Assembly (NCBI GenBank): GCA_003971905.1
Contig: RSEE01000004.1
Coordinates: forward strand, 372,001-436,000
Direction of reading: 5' to 3'
Length of the DNA: 64,000 nt
DNA from: Moniliella sp. 'wahieum'
Taxonomy: Eukaryota; Basidiomycota; Moniliellomycetes; Moniliellales; Moniliellaceae
Shown: in pieces, positions 33,101 to 44,663 of the stretch
Position numbering within the stretch: the first letter of the stretch is position 1
How the letters are laid out: every line of letters starts with the position of its first letter
The notes under the pieces: generated by a model
What the model saw: only the letters and a program-made list of their open reading frames with translations
Databases searched by the model: none
Told to the model about the DNA's origin: nothing
Made by a program: the position numbers and the translations under genes

Positions 33101-36100
33101 ATGGCGGTGACGTTGCCTCAGACCAATGATGAAGAGACCGCCCTACTGGCATTGGCACATGACCCATCGTCGCCGCCAATCAGTCCTCTGGCGCCGCCTA
33201 CACCGAAACGTAGCTCATCGCCTCCGCCCGTGGCCCTCCGTGGTGCATCCACCCTTCCCCCCAACCTCAGGAGGGATTGACCACATCTCTTCCCCTCCCG
33301 TCACGGCACTGGCATCCTCTTTCTCGGCGCGTTCCCGGGGTCAGGTTCCTTCTGCCACTTCTACGGCGCCTCCCGCACCTGAGGAAGCGGCCTCCTCCCA
33401 TCCACTCGGATCCCCGTCTCGCTCGCCTGACTTTTTGGAGAGTCCGGATCCCTCCGACATCAAACCTCTGGCCCTGGCACGAGCACCAGCACCCCATCCT
33501 TCAACCTCTCCCGCCCGACGCCCGTGGAAGACGCGCACAAAACGGAGGGAACGGATGAGGATGCAGATGCGGACGATGAGGAGGAAAAGGATGGGGAGCG
33601 CGAGGGAGATGAGACGGAGACGGAGAAGGGGTGACAAAAATTGTCGAGTACCCCCACGTTCGGTCCCAGCGGCGGCCCAGCAAGACCAAGTGGGACCCGT
33701 CTCGTGCTTTGGCCTATGCTCGGGCGCATCAGGTGTCCTCGTCAGAATCGGAGGGGAGGATTGCGCTTGGTGACGAACCTGCTGCGCCGGCTCTTTGAAA
33801 CACACCAAGCGCTGACATTGTCTGACCAACATACAAGGACCACGCGCATCCGAATGGTGTCCAAGCAAGAAGACGCCCTCAGCATGCGTGGCCAAACGCG
33901 TCGCCTTCGAGGTACGAGTCCTTGCCGGTGGATAGTACGGCCCATCCGCGTGTTCCTCGCGCATCCCACCGGACGAGGCGGGTGCATGGGATGCGGGGAC
34001 AGGCGATTATCCCAGTGCGAGTGCGAGTGCAGCGCAAGCGCCACGAGAGGGAAGCAGTTCAGCGACGCAAGACCAATCCAGTACGTTGGCCACGGAAAGT
34101 GGGGGTTCCCCCGTTCCCTCTTGCTCTTTCGGCCGTACCCGCTAGGTCGATGCACCCCCTCGCACCCCCGCCTCGAGCACAGAGCGCGAGTGAGTACGAC
34201 TCAGATGCTTCGTCCGAGTACGACTCGGAGTACGATAGCGAGTCCGACTCCAGCGACCAAGAGGGTGACGCGCCCCCTTTTCCCGAGGGTGAGCATCTGA
34301 GCGAAAACCAGGACGGGACGCTGTCGGAATCGAGTGCATCTACCTCTACCTCCTCAGAGTCGGAGGAGCAGGAGCAGGAGCAGGGCTGGAGCAGGAGCGG
34401 GCACGCTCCCCCCCTCAGCCACTCCGAATGCGCGCAAATGGGGTTCCTACTGGACTGCCCCTTCATCAAGGCGCTTTGGCATCGGATGCGCCCCCGCTTC
34501 GGTCAGAAGCAGCTGTGCGTACAGGGCAGCATGCTCACGGGGCGCCCCAAGGAACGTCAAGCTCTTTTCCGGCTAAATCGCTGGGTCCTGCCCTGCTCCC
34601 GGTTGCCCCCGTGCCCTTTGTCCAAAGTGAAGCAAGGGCCGGAGGGGTGCGCAGCTTGGCGCGAGAGCATGGACATGGACTAAGCGATTCGGAGACCCTC
34701 AAAGTGGCCGAGGTTCGGGATGGCCTTTCGTTTGAGCACTTGGCAGACAGCAGCGTGACCATGACGGCCTCGGAGGAGAGCGAAGAGGAGTCGTCGTTCG
34801 AGCAAGTAGCTCGATACCAGCCCCGCGTCTTGCCCGACGTGCCGTGGGAGCGAGGGGACCTGGGCCTGGAGCGGGGGCACTCGGTTGGAAGCAGTCCTGC
34901 CACCCCTCGTAAGGGCATCATCCCGCCCATCACAACTGCCGTCTCTCCATCTGCCGTTTCTTCTCCTCTTCCGATTCGCGTGTCATGGGGGAGCAGCGCG
35001 CTTCGCCAGATGCCAATGGCATCCCCAACGTTTCTCACTCCTCCGCTGATTTGGGGCTGGCCACTTACTGCACGGGCCGGCTTGGGGCCAATGCTCGATC
35101 CGCCTCGCCCGCTAACCTCAGGGCAGCAGGTGAGACCCTAGATTCGATTGGTTGTACAACCACTTTGGGTCGGGCTACGGATTCGGTGCAGGACTCCGCC
35201 GCTCTCCCTTCCTCCCAAGTCTCCTTACCCGCCACTGCCAGGGACCATTGTGTTTTGGCAGGGGGGGTGCCAAAAGCCGCTCTATCGAGCCACAAGGCAA
35301 AGCGCCTCTCGCCTTCTGCTCTCCAACCTTTGCTACCGCGGGAAAGCCGTGGTCCACCGCCGCTGACCATTCCGGACCATTTGTATGTCCCGCGGACGCC
35401 GCAAGCACATCTGCACATGAGGTTACTCCTTGAGTTGCAGCGCTCCATTCCCTTGCACCCCAAGCCCCACCCGACCGCCGAGGAGGCGGCGCCCAAGCTT
35501 CGGGCGGCAGCCAATGGGGCGTGGCCTATGGCAGGCTGGGGCAATGCCAAGCAAGGATGGGGCCAAGGGTTTGATCCCAACGACTTGAAGCAGCGGCTCG
35601 AACCTGTGCTGCGCGCCCACGCCCAGGGCAAGAGTTTGTCCAAAGCGGCGATGCGGCGGACCAGCAAGCGTCCCAACCGGGCCCCGTGCCGGGCTTTCTC
35701 GGTGCTGCTGGCAGCAAGGCCGGACCGGGGCCCACCAGGGAGGTTGCTCCGACATATGTTGCCCCCATGCCGCCGACGTTGGCCGGCGCGCGTGCGTCTC
35801 ACCCTACGGGCATGGTAGGTGCCATGTTCCCCTTGGCCGCACGGGCCAAGTCGATGCGGATCCGGCCCGCTTCGCTCAGCTCGGAACTGCGCCGTCGCCA
35901 TTCGACAGGCGCCCGCCGTGCTCCGCGGGTAGTGGTGGTGCGGGTGTACATTGTGACCAAGCAGCGCTACGTTGACTTGGACATTTACCCCGACGCGATG
36001 AATGCGCGCGAACTGGTGGTGGACGCGATGGCCAAGGCCTCGGTCCACCCGGCGGTGGATGACCCGGCACCCGGCGGATGGTGCATGTTTGACGTGAGCG

Positions 36101-36709
36101 TGGAGCTGGGGTTAGGTACGTTGTCATGCGCGCTTCTCTTTGTGTTGGGTAAATACTAACCTGTCCCCGCCCCCCCCCCCTTCACAGAGCGTCCTCTGCG
36201 TGAGTATGAAACATTGGTCAGGTCCTTCGCTGCCGCAGCAACCCCCTGTCGGACTACTTTTTCCTTCGTCGGACGAGCTGTCCTCGAGCCTGACGATGCG
36301 CTCGGTACCTGTGGTGCCGCCACGTTGGGTGGTGGGTGCACCTGCGCGACCGAAAGGGCAAGTGGAGCAAGCGCTGGCTCGAGTTGCGGGACCAAGCGCT
36401 GTTCCATGCCCGCAACATGGCTGGCAAGGACGAAGTGTTGATTGGCGGGTTGCACGAGTGGGACATTGAGTTGATTCATGCCCCCTTGGCCACCCTGCCC
36501 ACGCTCAAGCTGCCCAAAGCATGTGGCTTTGCCGTCCGCCGCCAAACCTCCCGCCCTCCCGGGCCAGATGACCATCGCTACCTCGTCGTCGTCTCGCTCA
36601 TGGACCCGGCCGCGTACTCCGATTGGGTCCGTTCCATCCTCTTGGCCCGTACCTATCTCTTGAGAAGGAGTTTCCCCACCTCTTCTACAGCGGCGAGGCA
36701 CGGCACTAA
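30121..36709 (+). CDS. Giant RA-PH tandem protein (MRL-like module)
   Basis: Very long (about 2100 residues), mostly unstructured, with a C-terminal Ras-association plus pleckstrin-homology tandem. Exon 1 is MAT (30121-30129); a 65-nt intron (30130-30194, donor GTGCGT) leads to RTAPTRSRPISTLAAPTRVP. The body is Ser/Pro/Arg-rich with acidic serine tracts (SDSEAEYDSESDSDDEPP near 32385; SEYDSEYDSESDSSDQEG near 34215) and an 18-bp tandem repeat. RA domain: VVVVRVYIVTKQRYVDLDIY, MNARELVVDAMAKASVHP, WCMFDVSVELGL; an intron (36116-36187, 72 nt) then ERPLREYETL, SNPLSDYFFLR. PH domain: VHLRDRKGKWSKRWLELRDQ, ALFHARNMAGKDEVLIGGLH, FAVRRQT, YLVVVSLMDPAAYSDWVRSI, ending KEFPHLFYSGEARH at TAA 36707-36709. 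RA directly before PH is the Mig-10/RIAM/lamellipodin (and Grb7) arrangement, so it may couple a Ras-like GTPase to membrane lipids. Many frame breaks; the middle could conceal a second gene. Confidence 0.7.
31213..31284 (+). repeat. 18-bp tandem repeat, about four units, inside the RA-PH gene
   Basis: CCAAGGAGCCAACCCGAA occurs three times exactly from 31213 to 31266, then once in diverged form to 31284. The period keeps the frame and encodes either a GANPNQ or an EPRSQP repeat, depending on which frame is used locally. Confidence 0.9.
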
Positions 36710-37313
36710 GGTGGCCCTATCGTCGTGGGTGAACGTGGATGCACTGTGGCTTTCGTCGGTGGCGCGGTGGCCGTTCTGCCGGACTTTTTTTTGTTAGGGT
36801 GGCTGGTGGGGTTTGTTCTGTTCGTCCATATGCACACTTTGATGTGATCCATCCCTCGTTTGTTTCTTTTGCCGTTTCTCCGCCCCCCCCCCCACCGCCA
36901 CCCCACCGTGCTCTCCCATTTAGCTATCCTTTCTCTGTATCGACAAAATGTGTGTGTGTCCCGATATTGGTATGGCTGGCAGAAGCGACCCACCTGTTTC
37001 CCTCTGCCGTCTTTCAGCATTTCTCCCCCCGAGCCACAGAGCAGAGCAATTTAAGGCCCCGATTGGGGAGGGTTGTAGTGACCGGTGATCGTGACCAGTG
37101 ACGAGGCGCGGCGGCGCAGTGCAGCCAAGCACTCACCAACTGTGCCCGCGCTTGGACCCACAGAAGCTGGCTGCGCCATGGGCAGTCGCTCGCCAGTCGC
37201 CATTTCTGCTAACGCTGGAGCGAAATATGTATGCTCGCTTTCGTTCCTTGCACTCGTCTGCACGCACATGATATAGGCGGTATAATAGGACCAGTGCGCA
37301 GGCCATTACATGA
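36710..37313. other. Intergenic region between the RA-PH gene and tRNA-Gly
   Basis: About 600 bp, with C-run and T-rich 3' sequence. No gene seen. Confidence 0.5.
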
Positions 37314-37403
37314 GCTTCAATGGGTTAGTGGTATACATCGTTGCCAGGCTGGCCCGTGCCTGTGAGACGTCGATGTGACAGGGGTTCGATTCCCTTTGAA
37401 GCA
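37314..37403 (+). tRNA. tRNA-Gly (GCC) with an intron of about 19-20 nt or more
   Basis: Acceptor arms GCTTCAA and TTGAAGC pair fully; discriminator A at 37403. D arm TGGGTTAGTGGTATACA. Anticodon stem CATCG/CGATG encloses TTGCCA, then an intron (GGCTGGCCCGTGCCTGTGAG and three further bases), then T. The intron carries TGGC, complementary to the GCCA of the loop. T arm AGGGG TTCGATT CCCTT. A run of five T follows within a few bases. Confidence 0.92.
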
Positions 37404-37809
37404 TTCTTTTTGCCCAACAAGCTGAGCTGCTCTGAGGCCGGGCGGAATCATGAATCAGACCCGGCGGGCCCCAGCCTGCGGCCCCGAGTCTCTCCAGATG
37501 TCTCCCGAGGCTGCAGATGGGGTGAGTGCATCAGGTACTGGCGATAACTTGGGCCTGATGCTGATGGGCTAAGGCTGACCTCAGCGCGCTGAGCCTCACT
37601 CAGCCCAGGGCCTCCGAGGCACACTCGGTCCTCCTTCCGTCGGCGTACTCGAGCAACTAGTAACTAGTGTAACTAGTCACCCGCACTGGGCCGCTGTGCT
37701 GATGCATGATGACGCAAGCAGACACGCACGCTTCCCCCCCACCTCCCACTGCGCATCCCCGCCTCTTTTTACCCCGCCACCACCGCCACCGCCACTGCCA
37801 CCGCCACCC
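37404..37809. other. Upstream region of YPI1
   Basis: About 400 bp with CTGAG/CTCAG words (37540-37610), a CAACTAGTAACTAGTGTAAC palindromic cluster at about 37655-37674 and a TGATGCATGATGACG element at about 37700-37714. No gene. Confidence 0.5.
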
Positions 37810-38502
37810 ATGTCAGATCCCCCAAGTCGCATCCACACCACCGGCACTCCCTCCCAGGTCCTCACCACCGCCCCTCCTCCCTACGCGGGACCCGTCGGTG
37901 CGCCTGGTGTTGCGGGGGACGCAGGCCCCCGAACCGAGCCGGTCTTCTCACCGCGTTGTGTGGACCGAAGATACAATTGACAATGAAGGCTTAGGCCGCA
38001 AAAAGTCCAAAAGTACGTGGCCCTTCCCCTGCCCTTTGCGTCTGCCATGGCCGAACCATTTGGAAGTGCGAGACTGACCACACCGCCCATCCCCCTTCCA
38101 GTCTGCTGCATCTACCACAAACCACGCAACTTTGATGAATCTTCCTCCGAGTCCGGCTCGGACTCATCCGACAGTTCCGACTCGGATTCCGACTCGGACC
38201 AATCCGACTCGTCAGCTTCCTCAGCCGGTGCGGCTGCCGATGCGCGAAGGAGGTTAAAGGGAAAGGGTCGTGGCGGCGACTCCGCTGGTCATACGCATGG
38301 CCCCGATCACAACCACAGCCACGACCAGGCGTGTGCAAGTTCGGACCCAGACCACCCATCTTCCCATTCCCACAAACCCAAGAAATCTAAGGCCCGTCGC
38401 AATGGCGGCGCGGGCACCATGACCATCACGCGCACCGAGACACAAGAGGAAGAACAGGAGCAACGACGACTCGCAACCGTTTCGCAAACCGAACAAGTAT
38501 GA
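37810..38502 (+). CDS. YPI1: Type 1 protein phosphatase regulator (YPI1/PPP1R11 family)
   Basis: Small, intrinsically unstructured regulator of nuclear PP1 (Glc7). Starts MSDPPSRIHTTGTPSQVL. The signature follows: VRLVLRG, RVVWTEDTIDNEGLGRKKSK, including the RVxW PP1-docking motif, and after an 89-nt intron (38013-38101) ICCIYHKPRNFDE; the conserved cysteine pair and the DNE(x)nKKSK box are typical of the family. The second exon continues with an acid-serine tract (SDSSDSSDSDSDSDQ), a His-rich stretch (HTHGPDHNHSHDQ) and a basic patch. A single base is missing in the CCTCCTCCC run near 37880, joining PSQVLTTAPPP to TRDPSVRLVLRG. Length about 200 residues, near the family norm. Confidence 0.9.
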
Positions 38503-39647
38503 GCGGCCGTAAGGACGGGTGCGTTCCACGCCCTCTATGCGTGCGCATTGCATACTTTCCTTCCCCGCCTGCATGCTTATCTTTGACTCTCGCGTTCCCT
38601 CTTCAAGAAGAGGTGTGGGGGGAGCATGCTCGTTAATTCACGTACTCCTTCGCTTTTCGTACTCCTTCACAGTGTGAAAGCATCTTTCATGCGAAGGTGA
38701 ATGTGTTCCGCCACGTCGCAACCTTTGACCGTTCTCATTCATCACGCCATTCATTGTGCTTGCCAATACCTGTAGTCGGTGGTGTTCCTTTGTGACTTGT
38801 TACAGACTATGTTGGCCTTTGTGGTGAGGTTCGAGCTCCAATGGTCTGCATCTCACATATAGACTACCGTTTTCAAGGCTCTGTACGCACCGCCCATCTG
38901 CTTTCACTGTCGCACCCGAGCATGGAGATGAAGCCGCAAACCACTGCCCGTAGATCAGCCCCCGCAAATTTGGCTGATTCACTCGAATTTTGGGACCTCT
39001 GGCGCTGCATATGGACAAGGAAGAGAGGAAGTATCGACCACGCGTTGACCCTTAGTTCGCAGCATACTACAACTGCCTTCCCGTAGATCAACAGTTAGGT
39101 CATCACGCCTCTCGACGCCCTCGGCCCCTATGTTTAGTCGAGTTTGTCACCTGGCGGATGGCTTCATTCGGCTGGCACCTGAACAAAGATACTATTATAG
39201 TTTGCCCAGTATCGCTACGCCGGCACCCAGCTGTCCTCAATCTCAAGAACACAACTTGCGCAGGAAGTTCGCCTGGGTCAAAGCGTTGTGTCAGTTGTTC
39301 GCTGTTCTACCAGGGCGCATGTCACCCTCCAAGACTGCCTGCTTTTTGAACTTCAGTGCAGTATCCAGTGAAAATAAGATTGGGGAAAGGGAGTACGATC
39401 TTTACCTTCCGTGCACTCATCTCACCCCATACGAAAGCCCTCATCCCTCCGGGCCTGGCCTTCCCCCACCAGAACCACATGCTTCCCAGCACTAAATGGG
39501 GGTTGCGAGCATGTTCTCTGGCACCTTGTAGGTTCACCTGCTGGGAACCTGTCCGCTGATAATGTTTGTTGAGTCGAGGTGGTATGCAGCTGCCGAAGCA
39601 AAATGGAACGAGTTGCTTGAAATGGGACGGGAGACTGGACAAGCGGA
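38503..39647. other. Convergent intergenic region between YPI1 and IMP1
   Basis: About 1.1 kb, AT-richer than its surroundings. No frame with recognisable content. Confidence 0.5.
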
Positions 39648-40329
39648 TCATTCGGTGGCTGGTATTGGGGTTGTTTGAAGTGCGGTACCGAACCATTGGA
39701 GAGGAAGTAGCTGCAAACAGGGGATGGTGTGAGTAACCAACTAATGAATCGCACATATCAGGAGGCCGACCCACCCTAGCTACTACACGTCCCCGCACGA
39801 GCCCCATGGGTACCGGGCCATAGTGCCGCGAGTCAGTCGAGTTGTTGATATTGTCGCCGGCGAGCCAGACATGGCCGCGAGGAACGGTGACCATGGGCGA
39901 TTGCTCGTCACGCGGGTCGGACTGGAGCGTGTCTCCTGGCAGGCCCAGCACGCGCTTGCACACGGCCCGGGCTGGGTTGGTAGGCGAGATGGCGACGACT
40001 AGCTCGCCCAGTTCGAGGTCAAGGGTGTTGCGGACTTTTCGAGCGTACGCTTGGCGTGCCAACTCTGCCGCGTCCGGCTCGCTCGAGCTAACCATGGCAA
40101 CGAGGGCGCGGTACTGCTCACGAAGACTGCGGAGGGCGTTGTACACGGGGAACTTGACGCACACCACCATCTCGCCCGAGGGCGACATGGTGGGCACCAT
40201 GCTGCTGCCAACCGTGATGCGGGCGTCGGCAATGTGGGTGGTGAAGAGGTGGGCAGCGGCCATGAGCTGGACGGCTGCCACCGACACGTGGCCGGCTGTG
40301 CGGAGGAAGCTGGCGGAGAGGACGGCCAT
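39648..40329 (-). CDS. IMP1: Mitochondrial inner membrane protease subunit 1
   Basis: Type I signal peptidase of the mitochondrial inner membrane that trims presequences of intermembrane-space proteins. Starts MAVLSASFLRTAGHVSVAAV, a single hydrophobic anchor. The catalytic Ser is in GSSMVPTM (about residue 43); the general-base Lys region is AVCKRVLGLPGD; the family box is LAGDNINNSTDSRHYGPVPM followed by GLVRGRVVAR. A 64-nt intron (39711-39774) splices to LLPLQWFGTALQTTPIPATE and TGA at 39648-39650. Exon 1 stays in one frame without repair. Length about 205 residues, normal for Imp1. The family box is closer to Imp1 than Imp2, but the split rests on memory of the motifs. It lies head-to-head with the next gene (265 bp between starts). 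Confidence 0.9.
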
Positions 40330-40594
40330 GGCGGGGGGGGGATGGGGGCGCGACGGACAGCAGGGGAGACGCGGGATGGGCGGCACGTGAGAGGCAGCGG
40401 CTGGCGTCCCAACCAGCGCCAGCGGTTGATGATTGATGATTGCTCCGAGCACTGCCAAGTGGCGCGGCAGCGGAACTGCGGCCGGCAACATTGAAACCAA
40501 GAAGTTTTAATTAGCAGCAGACAATTTTGCTGGCCACCACCACCACCATCCCCCCCGGCCCCGTCGCAGCCAGAGGCGAGCCAGGCCGAGCGAG

Positions 40595-43500
40595 ATGCTG
40601 CCTCTCCGCCTGCGCCTGTTCCGGCCAGGCGGGAGGAGTCCCCTCCGCCCACAGTCTGCTGCCATGTCTGTCCGCACACTCGCCGCCAGCAGCCGTCTGC
40701 CTGCCTCGGCCACGCAGCAGCAGCGGCAGCAGCAGCTGGCCCCGCAACCGCCTGTGTCCGCGTCGTCTCCACCGCCTTCCTCCCCATCCCCTTCTCGCAT
40801 TCCCATGTCTGCATCGGGAACGCCAGGCGACGCTCCGCCTTCTGTGAGTGTTCAATGCCCATTTCTCTGTGTCTGTGTAGCCACATTCATTAACAAGCCC
40901 CCGCCCCAGTCCTACGTCTTACATCGTCCTATCACTCGCCGCCCGCCTATGGGTCCCCAAGCACCTCTGGGGCCCCGAAAAACCAACAAACCCCGCCCCT
41001 TTATCAGCCACAAATTCTTAGACCGCCAAAGTACAAGCTGCGAGCCCTTCTTCCTCCACGCGGCACCGCAGTGCCTTCACTCGAATCGCCGTCCAAGTCG
41101 GTTGCTCATGAAAGCAGCGAGTCGGACGAGGGCCCCAGCCGTACTACCCGGAAATGGGAGCTATATGACCTCAGTTTTCATACCCGGCAATTAGTTATCC
41201 GCAGCAAGATTGAGCGTCTAAAGCCGCAGGACGTTTTGGACGCCCTGTGTGGCCCTGGGCACCTAGGTGATATGTCACGCCTGGATCTGTACATTCTTCT
41301 TCGCATATATGCTTCCAACGGTTCGATCAACCTTTCGGGTGTTGACATTGAGGTGTGGCAAAATGTGCTTCGTGAGATTGTTGCAGGAAACAACCTCAAC
41401 CTCCTCAAGCTCTTCTTGTGCGACATTGACTCATCGTCCGCCGCCTGGCTGTTTGAGAACAACCAGGGTCTTTCCTCCTGGGAGTTAATCGACAAGGTGC
41501 GCCTGATGCGGAAAAAACATCGCCCACAAACCCCAATTCCCACTTTGACCACCCTCGATCTTCTCCGGCCACTTCACATCCAAGGTGGTCACTTTGGAGC
41601 ACAGCCTGATTCGGATGCGTATATGACGCTACTCGGTTTTGTCGTTCGTGAAGCGGTCATGCCATCGCAGCACTCTGAATCCGAAGGACCAAAAACTCTT
41701 CACCCCCAACTTGGTAGCCCAGGTTCTTCGCATGTTGATCAAAGTTGATCGGATTCAAGCGGGACTCACCCGAAGAGGTGCCCCATTCCATCCCTCGAGC
41801 CGTGGCTTCTCTTCCCCCAGTACCGATGCGGCGACTCTTTAATCTCTTGATCCGTTCCGACGAACGGATGTCGACCTATTTTACCTCGTCGATGGTCTTC
41901 GTCGGAAATTAGGTACTTTATTTCCCTCTGGGAATAGGAGGACACCCACGTTCCCTTCCCTGCAGGAAGGTACCGACTTGCTACTATACTACATGAACCC
42001 GGCCGTCTTCCTTCGAGCATCGCATCATGCACGGGTCCTTGAACACGAGGCGGAGCAACCCGAATCTGTGGACACTCTCGATACCGAAAAGCGACGACCG
42101 CGGGCCAAGCCTCCTCAGAAAGTGCCTGAATCTGACTCTCTGTCCCAATCGCTCGAGAACCAACGGCAAATCCAGATGGTTGGCTCAGTGCTGAAAGTGT
42201 TCCGGAACGTTCTCGCTACTGGTGCCACTGATCATGTGTCCCAAGATGAGCGATAAGATCATGGACCAGGCCTCGGCCGATGCCGATGCGTTGGTTCCCT
42301 GGTTGCGCATCGAAGTTGTGCGCAAACTTTCGGACCGCGTTCGGGCACCACGGACCCACCCTAGATCAGATGGAGACCATCAAGTTCCGTCTGATGGTGC
42401 GCTGTGCCTGCTTGCGTCTTCTTCTCTGCACTGAGGACTCTGAAGCTTCGACTCGCAATCTACTTTTGCTAGCGGACGATCTGTTCTGGATGCGGCGGAC
42501 GTTGGAGAAGATTGTTACCCCTTTGCCCGGGGATCCTCCTGGTCCACCCCAGGAGGAAGTGGACGCATACGAGCACCTGCTGGCTGAAGTTCTTCCGCAA
42601 CAGATTGCTCTCCTCGCCAAACATCCAACTCCTCCAGCTGCAAAACTTCATGGCCGCGCTGGATTGGATCCCACGCACATTTACCTTATTCCCACCGAGT
42701 TTGCTCACGCCTTGCTCCGCTCCTTGCTCAACGCTGGCCACGCTGAGGCTGCCGCAAGGTTCGTCGCGGCCTGGACGGGTCTCAATGCGCGAGGGGAATA
42801 TGAGCCTGACAGAGACTCGTACGCGGTAGACTTGGCGCAGAAGTCTCTGCCCGAAGATGACGCTGTTAACCTAATCCGGGCGGCCAATACGACTCTGAAT
42901 GTCAGTATGACACGCAAGCTTGCCAACCCTTCCGATTGGCACGATATCCCGGTCGCCGGTCGTTCGACTTGCTTCTGACCCATCTTGGTTTGTATAAACT
43001 TAAATGGTCCCACGTCCGGGGCCGGACGTGGTCCATCCACGCCATCGAGACGATGGCCAGCTTTACTGCCGCTGAGAACGCGCTTGCTCTCGCCAACACG
43101 GAGGCGCGGCGGCGGTCGAATCCTCACACGGAATTGGTCGAGCGCATGTACCGCATGTACCTGAACAAGACCTTTGGCCGGTCATGTGTGCCAGAAGAGC
43201 TGTCTTCCTCGATTCCGACCGACGACCTGGTCAGCCTGTTCAACACGGCCCTATTGCTACGGGAATATGACGATGTGTTTCAATGCGCCGAGCATCTGCG
43301 CCAGCGCAACGTCCCATTGCCTACCAACTCGATTGCTTTAATTTTCCAGGACTTTGCCCGGTCGAGCCCAGATGATGCGAGCGAGGCCGTGTCGCTTCTG
43401 GCGCAAGGAAAAACACTCCGGCTCTCCCAACTACTGCCAGGCTTGACCGACATTCTCCCACCCCGTATCTCCACTGTAGCTGCGGCCAACATTGTGGAAA

Positions 43501-44663
43501 ATGTCTTCCACACCCTTTGGGCCCGGCGGTACTATGCGGCGGCTTCAAATCTGGCCGAGGAGGCAGCCAAAGTGCAACTGGGCATCGAGCTGGGCGCGCA
43601 TCCGTATGCGCTGATGACCATAGCAAGGTCGATGCCTGCGCGCCAGTTTGCCCACTTTGCTCGCTACCATCTCGATGAGGGCGACGTGGAGTACTTTGCC
43701 GGTGTGCTGATCCACATCTCGCGCTGGTGGGCACGAGGCCAGTCGATCCAATCCATTCTCAAAAGCACCCGTGCTGGCGCGTCCGAGTGGGGCGCCTTCT
43801 TCCTCGCGTACCCATGGCGCGAGCTCGTTGGTCCTACCTACTGGATCACCAAGCTTCTCCCTGCCATCTCCCTCTTCCGTACCGTCTTTATCTCAGGCCA
43901 AACCGTCGAGTACCGCAACTGCGCTCTGCTCGTCAAGCGCATCCGCCAAATGGCCGACATGGCCCAAAGCAGAGAGGAACGGGACTTTTGGAGCCTTCAA
44001 CTGTGGAAGGTGATGGGTGCATTGCTGCTGGCCCGACGCGGCGTGCCGTACATGCCACTTGATTTCCATGCTTGGCAAATTCCGTACCTCGATGCTCACA
44101 AGCTGCAGAGCATGGCCTCCGACCATCTCTCGCCTGCCGAGGCCGGGGTTGATCGCGTGATTGACGATGCGAATCGGGAGGTGGTGCAGACGGGCGCGTC
44201 GCTGCATACCTCTGGCTCCTCTGCCGTTTCGGCCACCTCGGTGGCGCTCTCGTCGTCCCAATGGCGCTCCCACAAGCACGGTCAGGAGTTGCAGAGCCTG
44301 GCCGCGTTCCAACTGCCCATCCCGCCGCGGCCCTTGTCGCCCACGATGGAGCAAGGCCTAGGACCGGTGTACCAGGGCAGCTTTGTCGGGCCCTTCCGCG
44401 CGCCCTTTGTCATCCTCTCCCACGCGGCCCAAGGGTTTGGCACGCTGGGCGCCTACGAACGGATGCAGCGCACCCTCAATGTCATCCACTCGTACGGTCT
44501 CGACCCAGTCAAAACCGAAGCACGTGCCAACGCGCTGTACCAGCAATCGCGCAAGGGCGTGCCGCGCTGGGACCAAAACGAGCGCAAGCTCCACCACATC
44601 TTTCCCCGCTACTCTGGGACGCTACCGGCGCAGTCGGACGAGCCACCTTCGTCGGGGCCCTGA
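40595..44663 (+). CDS. Large mitochondrial helical-repeat (PPR-like) protein, unidentified
   Basis: The N-terminus MLPLRLRLFRPGGRSPLRPQ is rich in Arg/Leu/Ser with no acids, a likely mitochondrial presequence. After a 66-nt intron (40844-40909) come about 1250 residues dominated by amphipathic helices, for example ERLKPQDVLDALCGPGHL, DMSRLDLYILLRIYASNG, PTDDLVSLFNTALLLREYDD and VFQCAEHLRQRNVPLPTNSI. The pairing of helices with small residues between is reminiscent of PPR or other alpha-solenoid proteins that handle mitochondrial RNA, but I see no clear 35-residue PPR consensus. The last 1.7 kb (42936-44663) is uninterrupted; earlier parts show frame changes near 41060, 41740, 42240 and 42950. 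Function is inference only. Confidence 0.7.

Noticed and set aside
35065-36048. Minus-strand open frame of about 330 codons
   Set aside because: Antisense to the RA-PH gene; the RA domain motifs are on the plus strand.
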